From positions 62,001 through 126,000 of the forward strand of contig CAJTSQ010000002.1 of NCBI GenBank assembly GCA_910578735.1: a stretch of DNA of 64,000 nt, read 5' to 3'. Source of the stretch: an uncultured Oscillospiraceae bacterium. Lineage in GTDB: Bacteria > Bacillota > Clostridia > Oscillospirales > Oscillospiraceae. Shown one piece after another: positions 30,848 through 39,438 of this stretch. Every line of letters starts with the position of its first letter. Within the stretch, counting starts at the first letter, position 1. The position numbers and the translations under genes are program-made. The notes below the pieces were generated by a model that had not been told where the DNA came from, did not search any database, and was given only the letters and a program-made list of their open reading frames with translations.

Positions 30848-33010
30848 TCAAATTTTGTACCAGCGTATCTCATTGGCAGCCAGGTCCAGGGGGAAGCTGG
30901 AACCGTCCCCCCGGAAGACGGTGGTGGTCTGGGGCTCATAGGTGTTGTTGACCACACAGAATTTGCCGCTGTCCACATAGGCGTGGACATCTACGTTATA
31001 GTTGGAAGACAGCCACAGGTTGAACTGGTCCTCGCTGTGGGCGGACCACAGCACCGCCCGGTGGAGCAGGCGGCTGTTTTCAAAGGAGTAGGGCAGGCCG
31101 GAGAGATACACCGCCCGGCCCTGGCCGAACTCGTTTACTGCCAGCTGGACCTCCTTGTCCCGCTGGACCAGCACCTGGGCCCCCTCCAGGGCGTAAATGG
31201 ACTTCTCGCCCTCACCGAAGTCCACAGTCCCCCGGCTGTCGGCTAGGATAAAGTGGTCCGGGTGGCTGTCCCAGTTGTATTTGTCATAACCCAGAGTAAA
31301 ACCAGTCTCTTTTTCTACCCCCAGTACACCAGACAGCTGGAGATAGCGGCCCTGATACTGGTGGCCGGAGGGCTCACCCACGCCGATGAGGCCGCCGCCG
31401 TTCCAGACGAATTCCTTCACCGCGGCAGAAATCTCCGGGTCCTCCCAAATCTCCCCGCCGGTGTGGGCGGTATCGCCGTCCCCCACGTTGACAAGCACAT
31501 CCACCCCGTCCAGGACGGAGGGAGCAGCCTTGATATCGTCAAAGCTGATAAACCGCACGTCGTAGGGGGCGCCGGACAGGGCCTCGATGACCCCGGCATA
31601 GGAGTAGTTTTGCTTCTGATACAGGGCATGGTGGACCATGTGGCAGCCCCAGGACCGGGCCCGTCCCCAGCTGTTCAGCACGGCCACCGTCTTGACACAG
31701 TAGGGGGTGGTGCCCTTGATGTTGTCATACAGCTCCCGGAACTCGTTGCAGACCGACTCCACATAGTCGATAAACTCCGGGAACTGACAGGCCAGTTTGA
31801 GGTAGCCGCCGTAGCCGATACGGTCAATGGGCTTTCTTAGAATGGCCCGGCGGGCGGTGACCCAATTCTCCTTGGCCTCTTGGACGGGGTCGCCCCCCTG
31901 GTGGAAGGTGTCGGGGAAAAAGTAGGGCAGGAAGCGGCCCTCAGTGTACTTCACCCCGGGGATGTCAGAGATAAGCCGCAGGGTGGAGCCGTTGCCCACG
32001 GAGCCCACCACCGCGTCCAGGCCAATGGTCTTGAACTCGTCCATGTAGGGCTCGGTGCCGATGAAGTGGTCACCCAGGAACATCATAGCCTCCTTGCCCA
32101 GCTCGTGGGTGATGTCTACCATCTCCCTGGCAAGAGCGGCCACCTCCCGGCGCTGGAAGGACATAAAGTCCTTGAACTCCTTGCTGGGGACCCGGTACTG
32201 GTTGTTGTAGTACCCCTGGTCGATAATGAACTCCGGGCGGAATTTGTATCCAACCTCCTTCTCGAACTGCTCCAGGATATAGGGGGAAACGGAGGCGGAA
32301 TAGCCGTACCAGTCCACGTACTTCTCCCGCTTCAGCTCGTCGAAAACCAGGGTGAACTGGTGGAAGAAGGTGGTATAGCGGATAACATTTACATAGGGGT
32401 GGTCCGCGATGAACTTCCGCAGCCGCTCCATGGTAAACTTCCGGGTTTTGGGCTGGCGGACGTCGAAGGTGATCTGGTGCTCGAAGTCCTTCCAGCCGTT
32501 GGTGACGGCGTTGTACATGTGGACCGGGTCCCAGATCAGGTAGGCCAGAAAGCTGACGGTGTAGTCGTGGAAGGCCTCCGGGGCGTCGATGATGACGCAT
32601 CCGTCCTCATACCGCCAGGCGTCCGGGGGGAGGGGCTCTCCTGTGGCGCGGTCCATTACCTCCCACCAGCGGCGTATGTCGTCCCGGGTGTTTACCTCCA
32701 TCAGCTCGGCGCTGATGCCCTGCATCAGGGGGATGGACAGCGGCCCGCCGCCGGCGGTATGAAAGCCCGTCATGATGTAGCACTGCTGTACCTCGTCGGG
32801 GTTGGCTTTGGCCCAGGCGTTGTCCTTCCGGGTGGTGTAGTAGGTGGAGTAGACCTTGGCGTCTACGTTTTTCAGCTCCTCGGGGTAGTCGGTGCCGTCG
32901 CAGTCCCGGATGGCGTCCGCCCCCCAGCGCTTCAGCAGCTCCAGGGTCTCGGGGACCACGTCCACATCCGTGGGGATGGTCACCCGGCCTGTCTTATGTA
33001 TATCGGTCAT
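30848..33010 (-). CDS. 1,3-beta-galactosyl-N-acetylhexosamine phosphorylase (GH112)
   Basis: About 720 residues, normal for GH112. Phosphorolyses galacto-N-biose and/or lacto-N-biose to galactose 1-phosphate and GalNAc or GlcNAc in the cytoplasm. Recognised by GRVTIPTDVDVVPETLELLK at the start, the catalytic-barrel region with IIDQGYYNNQYRVPSKE and FLGDHFIGTEPYMDEF, and the later GATase-like domain ending in a small beta domain. I chose ATG 33010, which has GGGAGGA seven bases upstream. It is the last gene of an ABC importer operon, so the imported disaccharide is probably its substrate. Preference for mucin core 1 or milk-type sugar cannot be read by eye. Confidence 0.93.
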   Translation of the reverse strand: MTDIHKTGRVTIPTDVDVVPETLELLKRWGADAIRDCDGTDYPEELKNVDAKVYSTYYTTRKDNAWAKANPDEVQQCYIMTGFHTAGGGPLSIPLMQGISAELMEVNTRDDIRRWWEVMDRATGEPLPPDAWRYEDGCVIIDAPEAFHDYTVSFLAYLIWDPVHMYNAVTNGWKDFEHQITFDVRQPKTRKFTMERLRKFIADHPYVNVIRYTTFFHQFTLVFDELKREKYVDWYGYSASVSPYILEQFEKEVGYKFRPEFIIDQGYYNNQYRVPSKEFKDFMSFQRREVAALAREMVDITHELGKEAMMFLGDHFIGTEPYMDEFKTIGLDAVVGSVGNGSTLRLISDIPGVKYTEGRFLPYFFPDTFHQGGDPVQEAKENWVTARRAILRKPIDRIGYGGYLKLACQFPEFIDYVESVCNEFRELYDNIKGTTPYCVKTVAVLNSWGRARSWGCHMVHHALYQKQNYSYAGVIEALSGAPYDVRFISFDDIKAAPSVLDGVDVLVNVGDGDTAHTGGEIWEDPEISAAVKEFVWNGGGLIGVGEPSGHQYQGRYLQLSGVLGVEKETGFTLGYDKYNWDSHPDHFILADSRGTVDFGEGEKSIYALEGAQVLVQRDKEVQLAVNEFGQGRAVYLSGLPYSFENSRLLHRAVLWSAHSEDQFNLWLSSNYNVDVHAYVDSGKFCVVNNTYEPQTTTVFRGDGSSFPLDLAANEIRWYKI

Positions 33011-33021
33011 GTGTTCCTCCC

Positions 33022-33225
33022 TCACAGCTTGCGCTTGTCGGTTTCAAAGGGTTTGTTGTAGATCATCAGGGCGGCCAGCAGCAGAATCACGCCCACAATC
33101 ATCAGTCCCAGCCCGGACAGCTGGCCGGTCATGGTCCAGCCGTAGATAACCAGCCCAAGCCCCAGGAAAAAGAACAGGGCGATGAGGGTTACCCGAAGGC
33201 TGGTGTGTTCTTTCCAGAATTTCAT
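33022..33225 (-). CDS. Small two-helix membrane protein in the GH112 operon
   Basis: 67 residues with two hydrophobic helices (about 11-30 and 36-56) and a short positively charged tail (DKRKL). It sits nine bases after the permease gene and 11 bases before GH112, with AAGGTGA as RBS, so it is part of the operon. I cannot name its family. It may stabilise or regulate the importer. Confidence 0.75.
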   Translation of the reverse strand: MKFWKEHTSLRVTLIALFFFLGLGLVIYGWTMTGQLSGLGLMIVGVILLLAALMIYNKPFETDKRKL

Positions 33226-33234
33226 GGTGTCACC

Positions 33235-34119
33235 TTAACCTTTCAGTCCGCCCACGGTCATGCCCTGGGTCAGCTTCTTCTGCACGCACATGTAGAGGAT
33301 CAGGGTGGGCAGCATCACCAGCACCAGACCGGCGTACATCCGGCCGAACTCCGCCTTGGACTGGGAGGCCTGCATCAGGTTCAGCAGGCCCACAGGGAGG
33401 GTCTTTTGACCGGTGGAGCTGCTCATCAGGGTCATGGAGATGATGTATTCGTTCCAGAAGGACAGGAAGTTGAACAGGATGATGGTAATGATGGAGGGCT
33501 GGGCCATGGGGAAGATTACCCGGATCATGGCCTGGCCGTAGCCCGCGCCGTCGATGTAGGCGGCCTCCTCAAAGTCGTGGGGAAGGGTGGCGAAGTAGCC
33601 CGACAGCAGGTAGACGGTGAAGGGCAGAGCGGTGGCGGCGTAGACCAGGGCCAGCATGAACAGGTTGTTGAGAAAGACGGTTCTGCCGAAGAAGTAGTTC
33701 ATCCAGCTGTCCCAATCCCGCATCATCAGAAAGATGGGCACCACGATGTAGTTGACGTTGATGAACAGCCCGGCCATGAAGGCGGTGTTCAGGAATCGGC
33801 CTCCCCGAAAGCGGAAGCGGGACAGGCAGTAGGCCGCCGGCAAGGCCACCACCAGCAGCAGGGCCAGGGCCAGGGCGGTGACAATCACCGAGTTGAGCAT
33901 ATAGCTGCCCATTTGGGCTGCGGTCCAGGCCTCATAGAAGTTCTGCCAGTAGAAGCCGGCGGGCATAGTCCAGGGGTTGCCATAGAACTCGCTGTTTTGT
34001 TTGATGGAGGCCAGAAAGACCCAGGCGACCGGAACGATAATGACAATGGCCAGGGTGGCCAGCACCACATAGATAAAGGCCTTATACAGCCGGTCACCGG
34101 AGGATTTTTTCTTTGTCAT
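33235..34119 (-). CDS. Carbohydrate ABC transporter permease, MalG/UgpE type
   Basis: 294 residues, six membrane helices. The EAA coupling motif is EEAAYIDGAGYGQAMIRVIFPMAQPS (residues ~195-220, Glu-Ala-Ala-x3-Gly). MalG-type C-terminus (QKKLTQGMTVGGLKG) is typical. Second permease of a CUT1-type importer predicted to carry galacto-/lacto-N-biose into the cell. 12 bases separate it from the first permease. No ATPase gene is found in the operon. Confidence 0.93.
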   Translation of the reverse strand: MTKKKSSGDRLYKAFIYVVLATLAIVIIVPVAWVFLASIKQNSEFYGNPWTMPAGFYWQNFYEAWTAAQMGSYMLNSVIVTALALALLLVVALPAAYCLSRFRFRGGRFLNTAFMAGLFINVNYIVVPIFLMMRDWDSWMNYFFGRTVFLNNLFMLALVYAATALPFTVYLLSGYFATLPHDFEEAAYIDGAGYGQAMIRVIFPMAQPSIITIILFNFLSFWNEYIISMTLMSSSTGQKTLPVGLLNLMQASQSKAEFGRMYAGLVLVMLPTLILYMCVQKKLTQGMTVGGLKG

Positions 34120-34131
34120 ACCGGCGCCTCC

Positions 34132-35007
34132 TTACATTTCCAGCACTTCCCGCTGCGTTACCTTGTTGACCAAGGCGGACAGCAGGAAGGAGAACAGGAA
34201 GATAATCACGCCGGCGGCCATGGAGTAGCCGTAGAGGCCGGCGTCCTTCTGGGCGTACATGAAGCTCAGGCCCACATCGGCCATGCCGGGGGCTACCATG
34301 GACTTGACGAACAGGAAGGCCATATTGATGGTGGAGATGATAAAGAAGGTGAGGGTGGTGCGGATGTTGGTCCAGATCAGAGGCAGGGTGAGCTGGAAGA
34401 ACTGGGTCAGCCGGCCCGCGCCGTCCAGCCCGGCGCTTTCATAGAGGCTGGCGGGGACCGCGGACATGGAGGCCATGTACATCACCATGTAGTAGCCGAT
34501 GGCCTGCCATACCATGGCGATGATGATGCTGACGATGACCATGGGCTGGGTTTTCCAGAGAATCTCAATATTCCGCCCGGCGAAGAAGGTGAAGATATTG
34601 TTCAGCATGCCGGTGGTGTCCGGCTTGTAGATGGCGGAGAAAATGCCGGCGATGACCACGATGGACAGAATATTGGGGATGTAAAAGACGATGCGGAAGA
34701 AATTCTGTCCCTTGATTTTCTCTCGGGTGAGGATGGCGGCAAAGACAATGGCGAAAAAGAAGGTGATGATGGTTACGGTGACGATGAGCAGGATGGTATT
34801 CTGCATGGAGGTGATGAACTTGGTATCCTTGAACAGGACCTGGAAGTTGCTCATCCCCACGAAGGTCTCGGTGGGGGAGTAGGCCCCCCGCTCGAAGAGG
34901 GACATGCGGAACACGTTGATCGTGGGCATGACCATGAATAGGAAAAACAGGATGGCTGCCGGGGCCACGCACAGGACGATGAACCGGCTGCGGCTTTTGC
35001 TGCGCAT
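34132..35007 (-). CDS. Carbohydrate ABC transporter permease, MalF/UgpA type
   Basis: About 291 residues, six membrane helices. The EAA motif is SLYESAGLDGAGRLTQFFQLTLPLI (~187-210). Start set at ATG 35007 (Met-Arg-Ser-Lys) on the AAAGGAG RBS; upstream in-frame extension is poor. Pairs with the next permease to form the membrane channel of the importer. Confidence 0.93.
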   Translation of the reverse strand: MRSKSRSRFIVLCVAPAAILFFLFMVMPTINVFRMSLFERGAYSPTETFVGMSNFQVLFKDTKFITSMQNTILLIVTVTIITFFFAIVFAAILTREKIKGQNFFRIVFYIPNILSIVVIAGIFSAIYKPDTTGMLNNIFTFFAGRNIEILWKTQPMVIVSIIIAMVWQAIGYYMVMYMASMSAVPASLYESAGLDGAGRLTQFFQLTLPLIWTNIRTTLTFFIISTINMAFLFVKSMVAPGMADVGLSFMYAQKDAGLYGYSMAAGVIIFLFSFLLSALVNKVTQREVLEM

Positions 35008-35094
35008 GGGATCGCTCCTTTCTCTCTGGAATTTGACAGGCGGCGGTGAGCAGGTGCTGCCCACCGCCGCCCACTTACGGCCTATGCGATTTTT

Positions 35095-36489
35095 TTATTT
35101 TACAACCAGGTTGGCCCGCATCTGGTCGCTGGCGGCCTTGATGTCGCTGACCCACTGGTCCTTGGTGATCTGGCCGCTGACCAGGGCGTTGACGGGGTCG
35201 AGGAAGACCTCGCGCACGGTGCCCAGACCGGCCACTGACTCATAGGCGGAGAAGATGCCGACCACGGCGCTGGCGCCGGTGTCGTAGATGGAGTAGAACA
35301 TCACATTGTCGCCCTCCAGCTTGCTGACAATGCCGTTGACGGGCTGGACCGCGCCGCCCTTGAGGAAGATATCCACGGCCTTGTCGCTGTACACGAAAGC
35401 CACAAACTGCTTGGCGGCGTCCACGTTGGCAGCGCCGGAGGGGATCCAGATCTGCTCCAGGAAGGAGTAGCTGGCACCGGCGCCTCCGGCCTTGGCGGCG
35501 GGCAGGGCGCACATGCCCCACTCAAAGCCGTCGGCCCGGGGAGCCTCGGCCATCTCGCCAGGCAGCCAGGTGCCGTTGGGGCAGAACAGGGCCTTGTTTT
35601 CCAGAATCAGCTGCTGGTTCTGGCTGAAGTCAGTCTCGTTAGCCTGGGCGGGGGTGACAGGGTTTGTGTACTCCGCCAGCTTGGCGATGATGTCGAAGCA
35701 CTGCTGGCCCTCGGGGGTGTCCCAGATGCCCTCGGCGTAGGAGGTGGCCTTGTTGAAGAAGTCGGGGCCGCCCACGGAGTACATCAGGGCGTACAGGAAG
35801 GCGTCAAAGTAGCCGGTGGTGGGGTAGGTGAACAGCCAGATATCCTCGGCCTTGGCCTTGTCGCCCAGCTCCCACATCTCATCCCAGGTGGTGGGGACAG
35901 TCCAGCCCTTTTCGGCAAAGAGGCCGGCGTTGTAGAACAGGCCGCAGGGGGAGTAGAACATGGGGGCCAGATAGGTCTTGCCGTCGCCGTAGGGGTTGGT
36001 GGCGTTGGTGCCCACCATGGAGGGCATGACCTTGCTGGAGACAGTGGCGCTCTCGCCGGGGATGGTCATGGACAGCACGTCGCTGATGTCGGCGATGAGA
36101 CGGTCCTTGATGAACTGCTCGGTGAGGCCCTTCTCACGGCCGGTGGCCAGCAGCACTACGTCGGGGTAGTCGCCGCCCTGCATGGAGGGGCCGATGACAT
36201 CTTCCAGGTTTTTCTCCAAGGTCAGCTCCACCTCGATGCCGGTCTCGGCGGTAAAGGCGTCGCAGACCTCTTTCCACATGCCGGGATAGGTGGTCTCATA
36301 GCCGGAGGACAGGGCGGCCAGCTTGATGGGGCCGGCGGGGGTCTGGGGGGTGCTGGCGTCGCCCTGGCTGGAGCTGGCGTCGGCGGGCGGGTTGTTGGAC
36401 TGAGCGGGCGCGGGCGCGCCGCCGCAGCCGGCCAGCAGGGACAGAGACATGGCCGACGCAAGGAGCAGGCTGAGAAGTTTTTTCATCAT
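35095..36489 (-). CDS. ABC transporter sugar-binding lipoprotein
   Basis: About 464 residues of the SBP_bac_1 family. Type II signal peptide with lipobox Leu-Leu-Ala-Gly-Cys (~residues 18-22) and a Pro/Ser/Ala-rich linker to about 50. The body has the usual two-lobe pattern (VELTLEKNLEDVIGPSMQGGDYPDVVLLA; ASYSFLEQIWIPSGAANVDAAKQF). First gene of the importer operon, with AGGAGG six bases before ATG 36489. Expected to capture galacto-N-biose or lacto-N-biose at the cell surface. Confidence 0.92.
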   Translation of the reverse strand: MMKKLLSLLLASAMSLSLLAGCGGAPAPAQSNNPPADASSSQGDASTPQTPAGPIKLAALSSGYETTYPGMWKEVCDAFTAETGIEVELTLEKNLEDVIGPSMQGGDYPDVVLLATGREKGLTEQFIKDRLIADISDVLSMTIPGESATVSSKVMPSMVGTNATNPYGDGKTYLAPMFYSPCGLFYNAGLFAEKGWTVPTTWDEMWELGDKAKAEDIWLFTYPTTGYFDAFLYALMYSVGGPDFFNKATSYAEGIWDTPEGQQCFDIIAKLAEYTNPVTPAQANETDFSQNQQLILENKALFCPNGTWLPGEMAEAPRADGFEWGMCALPAAKAGGAGASYSFLEQIWIPSGAANVDAAKQFVAFVYSDKAVDIFLKGGAVQPVNGIVSKLEGDNVMFYSIYDTGASAVVGIFSAYESVAGLGTVREVFLDPVNALVSGQITKDQWVSDIKAASDQMRANLVVK

Positions 36490-36755
36490 TTCTAACCTCC
36501 TAAAATTGTTGGATACACGCAGGTGACCAGATGACACCGGTCAATGTAATCAGTATATCTGTCCCGCCCGCCGGGCAAAAGTCCTGTTCTTGCGCTTATC
36601 TTTAGAGATATTGCTATTTTTGTATAAATGTGAATAATACATCGGATACTGTCCCTTCTTTCGGGATATTAGATAACTTGCCAAAGGAATCCGTCCCCGC
36701 TGCGCTGGAGTAATTTACAAAGACAGAGCAAAAAAACCGAGCAAAAAAATAGAAG

Positions 36756-36784
36756 TTGCACAACGGGAGAAAAGGAATTATAAT
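36756..36784 (+). promoter_or_regulatory. Promoter of the AraC regulator gene; divergent intergenic region
   Basis: TTGCAC (36756-36761), 17 bases, TATAAT (36779-36784). Start expected near 36791, so the ATG at 36797 would be almost leaderless and the GTG at 36845 is preferred. The 355-base gap (36490-36844) also contains, on the minus strand, a weak TATACT -10 near 36560 for the importer operon; the -35 there is poor, as expected of an activator-dependent promoter. No gene is seen in the gap. Confidence 0.8.
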
Positions 36785-36844
36785 GGACCTGGAATCATGA
36801 TTTTGAGGATTTTCGTAAAATTGCGCAGGCGGGAGGCGGACGGT

Positions 36845-37687
36845 GTGAGCAGTTATCAATACAGCTTTTCCCGGGCGGCGGCGGAGCCGCCGCCCGGCCG
36901 TGGGAGCCCGCGGCTGAACTACCTCTCCAAAACCCAGTACTCGGAGGATTGGAACTCCCACCTCCACGCCCACGGCTGTGCCGAGCTGTTTTTCATCACC
37001 GACGGCCATGGGCGGTTCCGCACCCAGTATGAGGACTTCCCTGTGGGAATCCACGACCTGATCATTGTAAACGCTAACGTACTCCACACCGAATTGAGCC
37101 AGATAGACAGCCCGCTGGAGTACATCGTGCTGGGGGTGGAGGGGCTGGAGGCCACGGGCGGGGCAAACGGGTACACCATGCTCCACCTCCACAGCGGCTG
37201 GCAGGAGCTTCAGAGCTGCCTGGAGCTGATGCTCCAGGAGGCTGGGGAGAAGCGGCCCAGCTATGAAAAAGTGTGCCGCCATCTGCTGGAGGTGGTTCTG
37301 GTCTGCCTGGAGCGGCAGGACAGCCTGTCTCTGTCCGGCGGGCCGGACGGCTCCCGGCCCAGCCGGGAGTGCGCCCTGGTCCGGCGGTACATCGACAATC
37401 ACTTCAAGGAGAACCTGACTTTAGACCAGCTGGCACAGCTGGCCCACGTCAACAAGTACCACCTGGCCCACGCCTTCCGCCGGGAGTTCGGCGACTCCCC
37501 CATCAGCTACCTGATCTCCCGGCGGGTGGAGGAGAGCCGCTTCCTTCTGCGGGAGACGGACCACACCCTCTCCCTCATCGCCCAGATGCTGGGGTTCTCC
37601 TCCCCCAGCTACTTCTCCCAGTGCTTCCGCCGGGTGGAGGGAGTCAGCCCCATTGAGTACCGCAGGCAGCACCGGACCAACCCCTGA
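36845..37687 (+). CDS. AraC-family transcriptional regulator
   Basis: About 280 residues from the GTG at 36845, which has GGGAGG eight bases upstream. N-terminal cupin-like effector domain (HLHAHGCAELFFITDGHG; residues ~35-130), then a C-terminal AraC double helix-turn-helix with NLTLDQLAQLAHVNKYHLAHAFRREFG and LGFSSPSYFSQCFRRVEGVSPIEYR. Divergently transcribed from the sugar importer/GH112 operon, so it very probably activates that operon in response to the imported sugar. The gene directly downstream (19 bases) may be co-transcribed. Confidence 0.92.
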   Translation: MSSYQYSFSRAAAEPPPGRGSPRLNYLSKTQYSEDWNSHLHAHGCAELFFITDGHGRFRTQYEDFPVGIHDLIIVNANVLHTELSQIDSPLEYIVLGVEGLEATGGANGYTMLHLHSGWQELQSCLELMLQEAGEKRPSYEKVCRHLLEVVLVCLERQDSLSLSGGPDGSRPSRECALVRRYIDNHFKENLTLDQLAQLAHVNKYHLAHAFRREFGDSPISYLISRRVEESRFLLRETDHTLSLIAQMLGFSSPSYFSQCFRRVEGVSPIEYRRQHRTNP

Positions 37688-37705
37688 TGCAAGGAGGTTT
37701 TTTCA

Positions 37706-38302
37706 ATGATAGAAATGATCGGATATCTGGGTTCCGCGCTGGTGGTCGTGTCCATGCTGATGTCGTCCGTAGTCAAGCTGCGGGTCATCAACACCATAGG
37801 CAGCGGGATCTTCGCGGCCTATGCCCTAATGATCCACTCCTATCCCACGGCGCTGATGAACATCTGCCTGGTGGGCATCAATGTTTACAATCTGGTTAAG
37901 CTGAACCAGAAGGAACAGAACTACACCCTGGTGGAAGCCGCAAGGGGAGACGCCCTTCTGGCCTATCTGCTGGACTACTACCGGGAGGACATACAGGCCT
38001 ACTTCCCCGCCTTTTCCGAAGGCGGCGAGGCGGAACGGGCCTATATCGTCTGCCACAAGGGCAATCCGGCGGGCGTGCTGCTGGGAAACGACAGCGGGCC
38101 AGGAACTGTGAACGTGCTGCTGGACTACTCCACGCCCACCTACCGCGACTGCTCCATCGGGGCCTATCTGTACGCCAGGCTTCCCGCCCAAGGAGTCCGC
38201 ACCCTTATCTTCAGAGGGCAGGCCTCCCAGGCCCACGCCGCCTACCTCATCAAAATGGGCTTTGCCCAGGAGCAGGGGGCCTACATCAAGCATCTGGGCT
38301 GA
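37706..38302 (+). CDS. YgjV-family membrane protein with GNAT-like C-terminus
   Basis: 198 residues. The first ~75 hold two or three membrane helices (IGYLGSALVVVSMLMSSVVK; NTIGSGIFAAYALMI; ALMNICLVGINVYNLV) of the Imp-YgjV type. The remaining ~120 residues look like an acetyltransferase fold, with AGVLLGNDSG, VNVLLDYSTPTYRD and the terminal LIKMGFAQEQGAYIKHL where GNAT proteins carry G-F-x3. So this seems to be a membrane-tethered GNAT. AAGGAGG RBS; 19 bases after the AraC gene. Function unknown. Confidence 0.75.
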   Translation: MIEMIGYLGSALVVVSMLMSSVVKLRVINTIGSGIFAAYALMIHSYPTALMNICLVGINVYNLVKLNQKEQNYTLVEAARGDALLAYLLDYYREDIQAYFPAFSEGGEAERAYIVCHKGNPAGVLLGNDSGPGTVNVLLDYSTPTYRDCSIGAYLYARLPAQGVRTLIFRGQASQAHAAYLIKMGFAQEQGAYIKHLG

Positions 38303-38393
38303 GGCCGGCACCCGGGCCTGGCCCCAACGCCTTTCCATCGCGCTGTCCGGACCGATCTCCCCCCTCCCGCATAAAATGGTACAGCGCTATTTG

Positions 38394-38420
38394 AAAGGAG
38401 TATCCGGACCTTTTGTCCGG
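38394..38420 (+). promoter_or_regulatory. RBS separated from its ATG by a hairpin
   Basis: AAAGGAG (38394-38400) lies 30 bases before the ATG at 38431, too far for normal use, but CCGGAC-CTTTT-GTCCGG (38404-38420) forms a 6-bp hairpin between them that would bring the two closer. A TTG at 38413 inside the hairpin is the alternative start. Confidence 0.5.
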
Positions 38421-38430
38421 TTTCAGACCT

Positions 38431-39339
38431 ATGAGTTTTCATTACTATCTCACCCCGATCGGGCGGTCCGACCCCGGGGCAGAGCCCATGATCCCCCTGC
38501 CCTACCCCGGCGAAGGGGGCCCGGTCTACCCGGGAGACGATCCGGCGGCGGAACCGGTCATCCCCCTGCCCTACCCCGGTGAAGGGGGCCCGGTCTATCC
38601 GGGAGACGATCCGGCAGCGGAACCGGTCATCCCCCTGCCCTACCCCGGCGAGGGAGGCCCGGTCTATCCGGGAAACAGCGGCTGGGTCCAGCCCGGCGCA
38701 TCCAGGGTCCGCTTTCTGAACGCGGCCTACAGTTACCCTCCCCTGCGGATCGACCTGTCCAATGGCCGGTTTGTCAACCGGCTGGGTTACACCTCCATAA
38801 CCGGTTACGGCCGGGTCCGGGCCGGCTATCAGACCGTGACGGTGTCCGGCAGCGCCAACGGCCGCATCTACCTCCAGCGGTCCCTCCCCTTCCAGGCCGG
38901 CGGGATCATGACCGTCGCCGTCATTCGTACTGCCGGCGGCCTGGACCTGCTCCCCGTCGCGGACACCTGCTGCCGGCCCTCCAACGGCTGGGCCAACTTC
39001 CGCGTGGGCAACCTGGCCTTCAACAGCAGCCCGCTGGACGTCCTCATGAGCGACGGCCGGGTGGTCTTCGGCGATCTGCGGTACAAGGAGGTCGCCTCCT
39101 TCCGGCGCATCCAGCCCGGAGCCTACCGGTTCTTCTACGCCGACACCGACATGTCCCCCATGGCCTCCTCCTTGAGTATCGAATCCCTGGACCCGGCCTG
39201 GCTGGACATCCATCCCCCCCTGGAGACCTTCGGCTCGGTCTACCTGAACATCTCCCCCGGAGAAAACTGCACAGTCTACCTGCTCCAAAGCGGGAATGGA
39301 CGCAATAACATCCAAAACATGATCTTGACAGACGGTTGA
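38431..39339 (+). CDS. DUF4397 protein with proline-rich tandem repeats
   Basis: 302 residues from ATG 38431. Residues ~17-85 are three copies of a 23-residue unit built on EPVIPLPYPGEGGPVYPGDD. The rest forms two DUF4397-like beta domains: SRVRFLNAAYSYPPLRIDLSNG and WANFRVGNLAFNSSPLDVLMSDG, each beginning with the typical R-x-x-N-x-A-x-x-x-P-x-x-V/I-D pattern. There is no signal peptide, which is odd for a family often found on the cell surface. Function is not known. A strong terminator follows. Confidence 0.8.
   Translation: MSFHYYLTPIGRSDPGAEPMIPLPYPGEGGPVYPGDDPAAEPVIPLPYPGEGGPVYPGDDPAAEPVIPLPYPGEGGPVYPGNSGWVQPGASRVRFLNAAYSYPPLRIDLSNGRFVNRLGYTSITGYGRVRAGYQTVTVSGSANGRIYLQRSLPFQAGGIMTVAVIRTAGGLDLLPVADTCCRPSNGWANFRVGNLAFNSSPLDVLMSDGRVVFGDLRYKEVASFRRIQPGAYRFFYADTDMSPMASSLSIESLDPAWLDIHPPLETFGSVYLNISPGENCTVYLLQSGNGRNNIQNMILTDG
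38479..38685 (+). repeat. Three tandem 69-bp repeats in coding sequence
   Basis: Units begin at about 38479, 38548 and 38617. Copies one to three differ by a few silent or conservative bases; the last unit decays at its end. Encodes the proline-glycine-rich N-terminal linker of the DUF4397 protein; copy number may vary between strains. Confidence 0.9.
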
Positions 39340-39351
39340 GACCGCCGACCG

Positions 39352-39382
39352 AGAGAGACGCCTGGTGCGTCTCTCTTTTTTC
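39352..39382 (+). terminator. Terminator after the DUF4397 gene
   Basis: AGAGAGACGC, CTGGT loop, GCGTCTCTCT, then TTTTTTC. Perfect 10-bp stem. Confidence 0.93.
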
Positions 39383-39411
39383 TTGTCATCCGGTCAGTAT
39401 TGTAGTATAAT
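39383..39411 (+). promoter_or_regulatory. Promoter of codBA
   Basis: TTGTCA (39383-39388), 17 bases, TATAAT (39406-39411). The TGTAG before the -10 is close to the extended -10 seen elsewhere. No purine or pyrimidine riboswitch-like fold is evident in the short leader. Confidence 0.82.
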
Positions 39412-39438
39412 TTTCCCAAAAAAGAGGAGGCGGTTCCA

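Noticed and set aside
33205..34941. 578-residue plus-strand reading frame
   Set aside because: Antisense to two ABC permease genes; His/Gly/Asp-rich with no motif.
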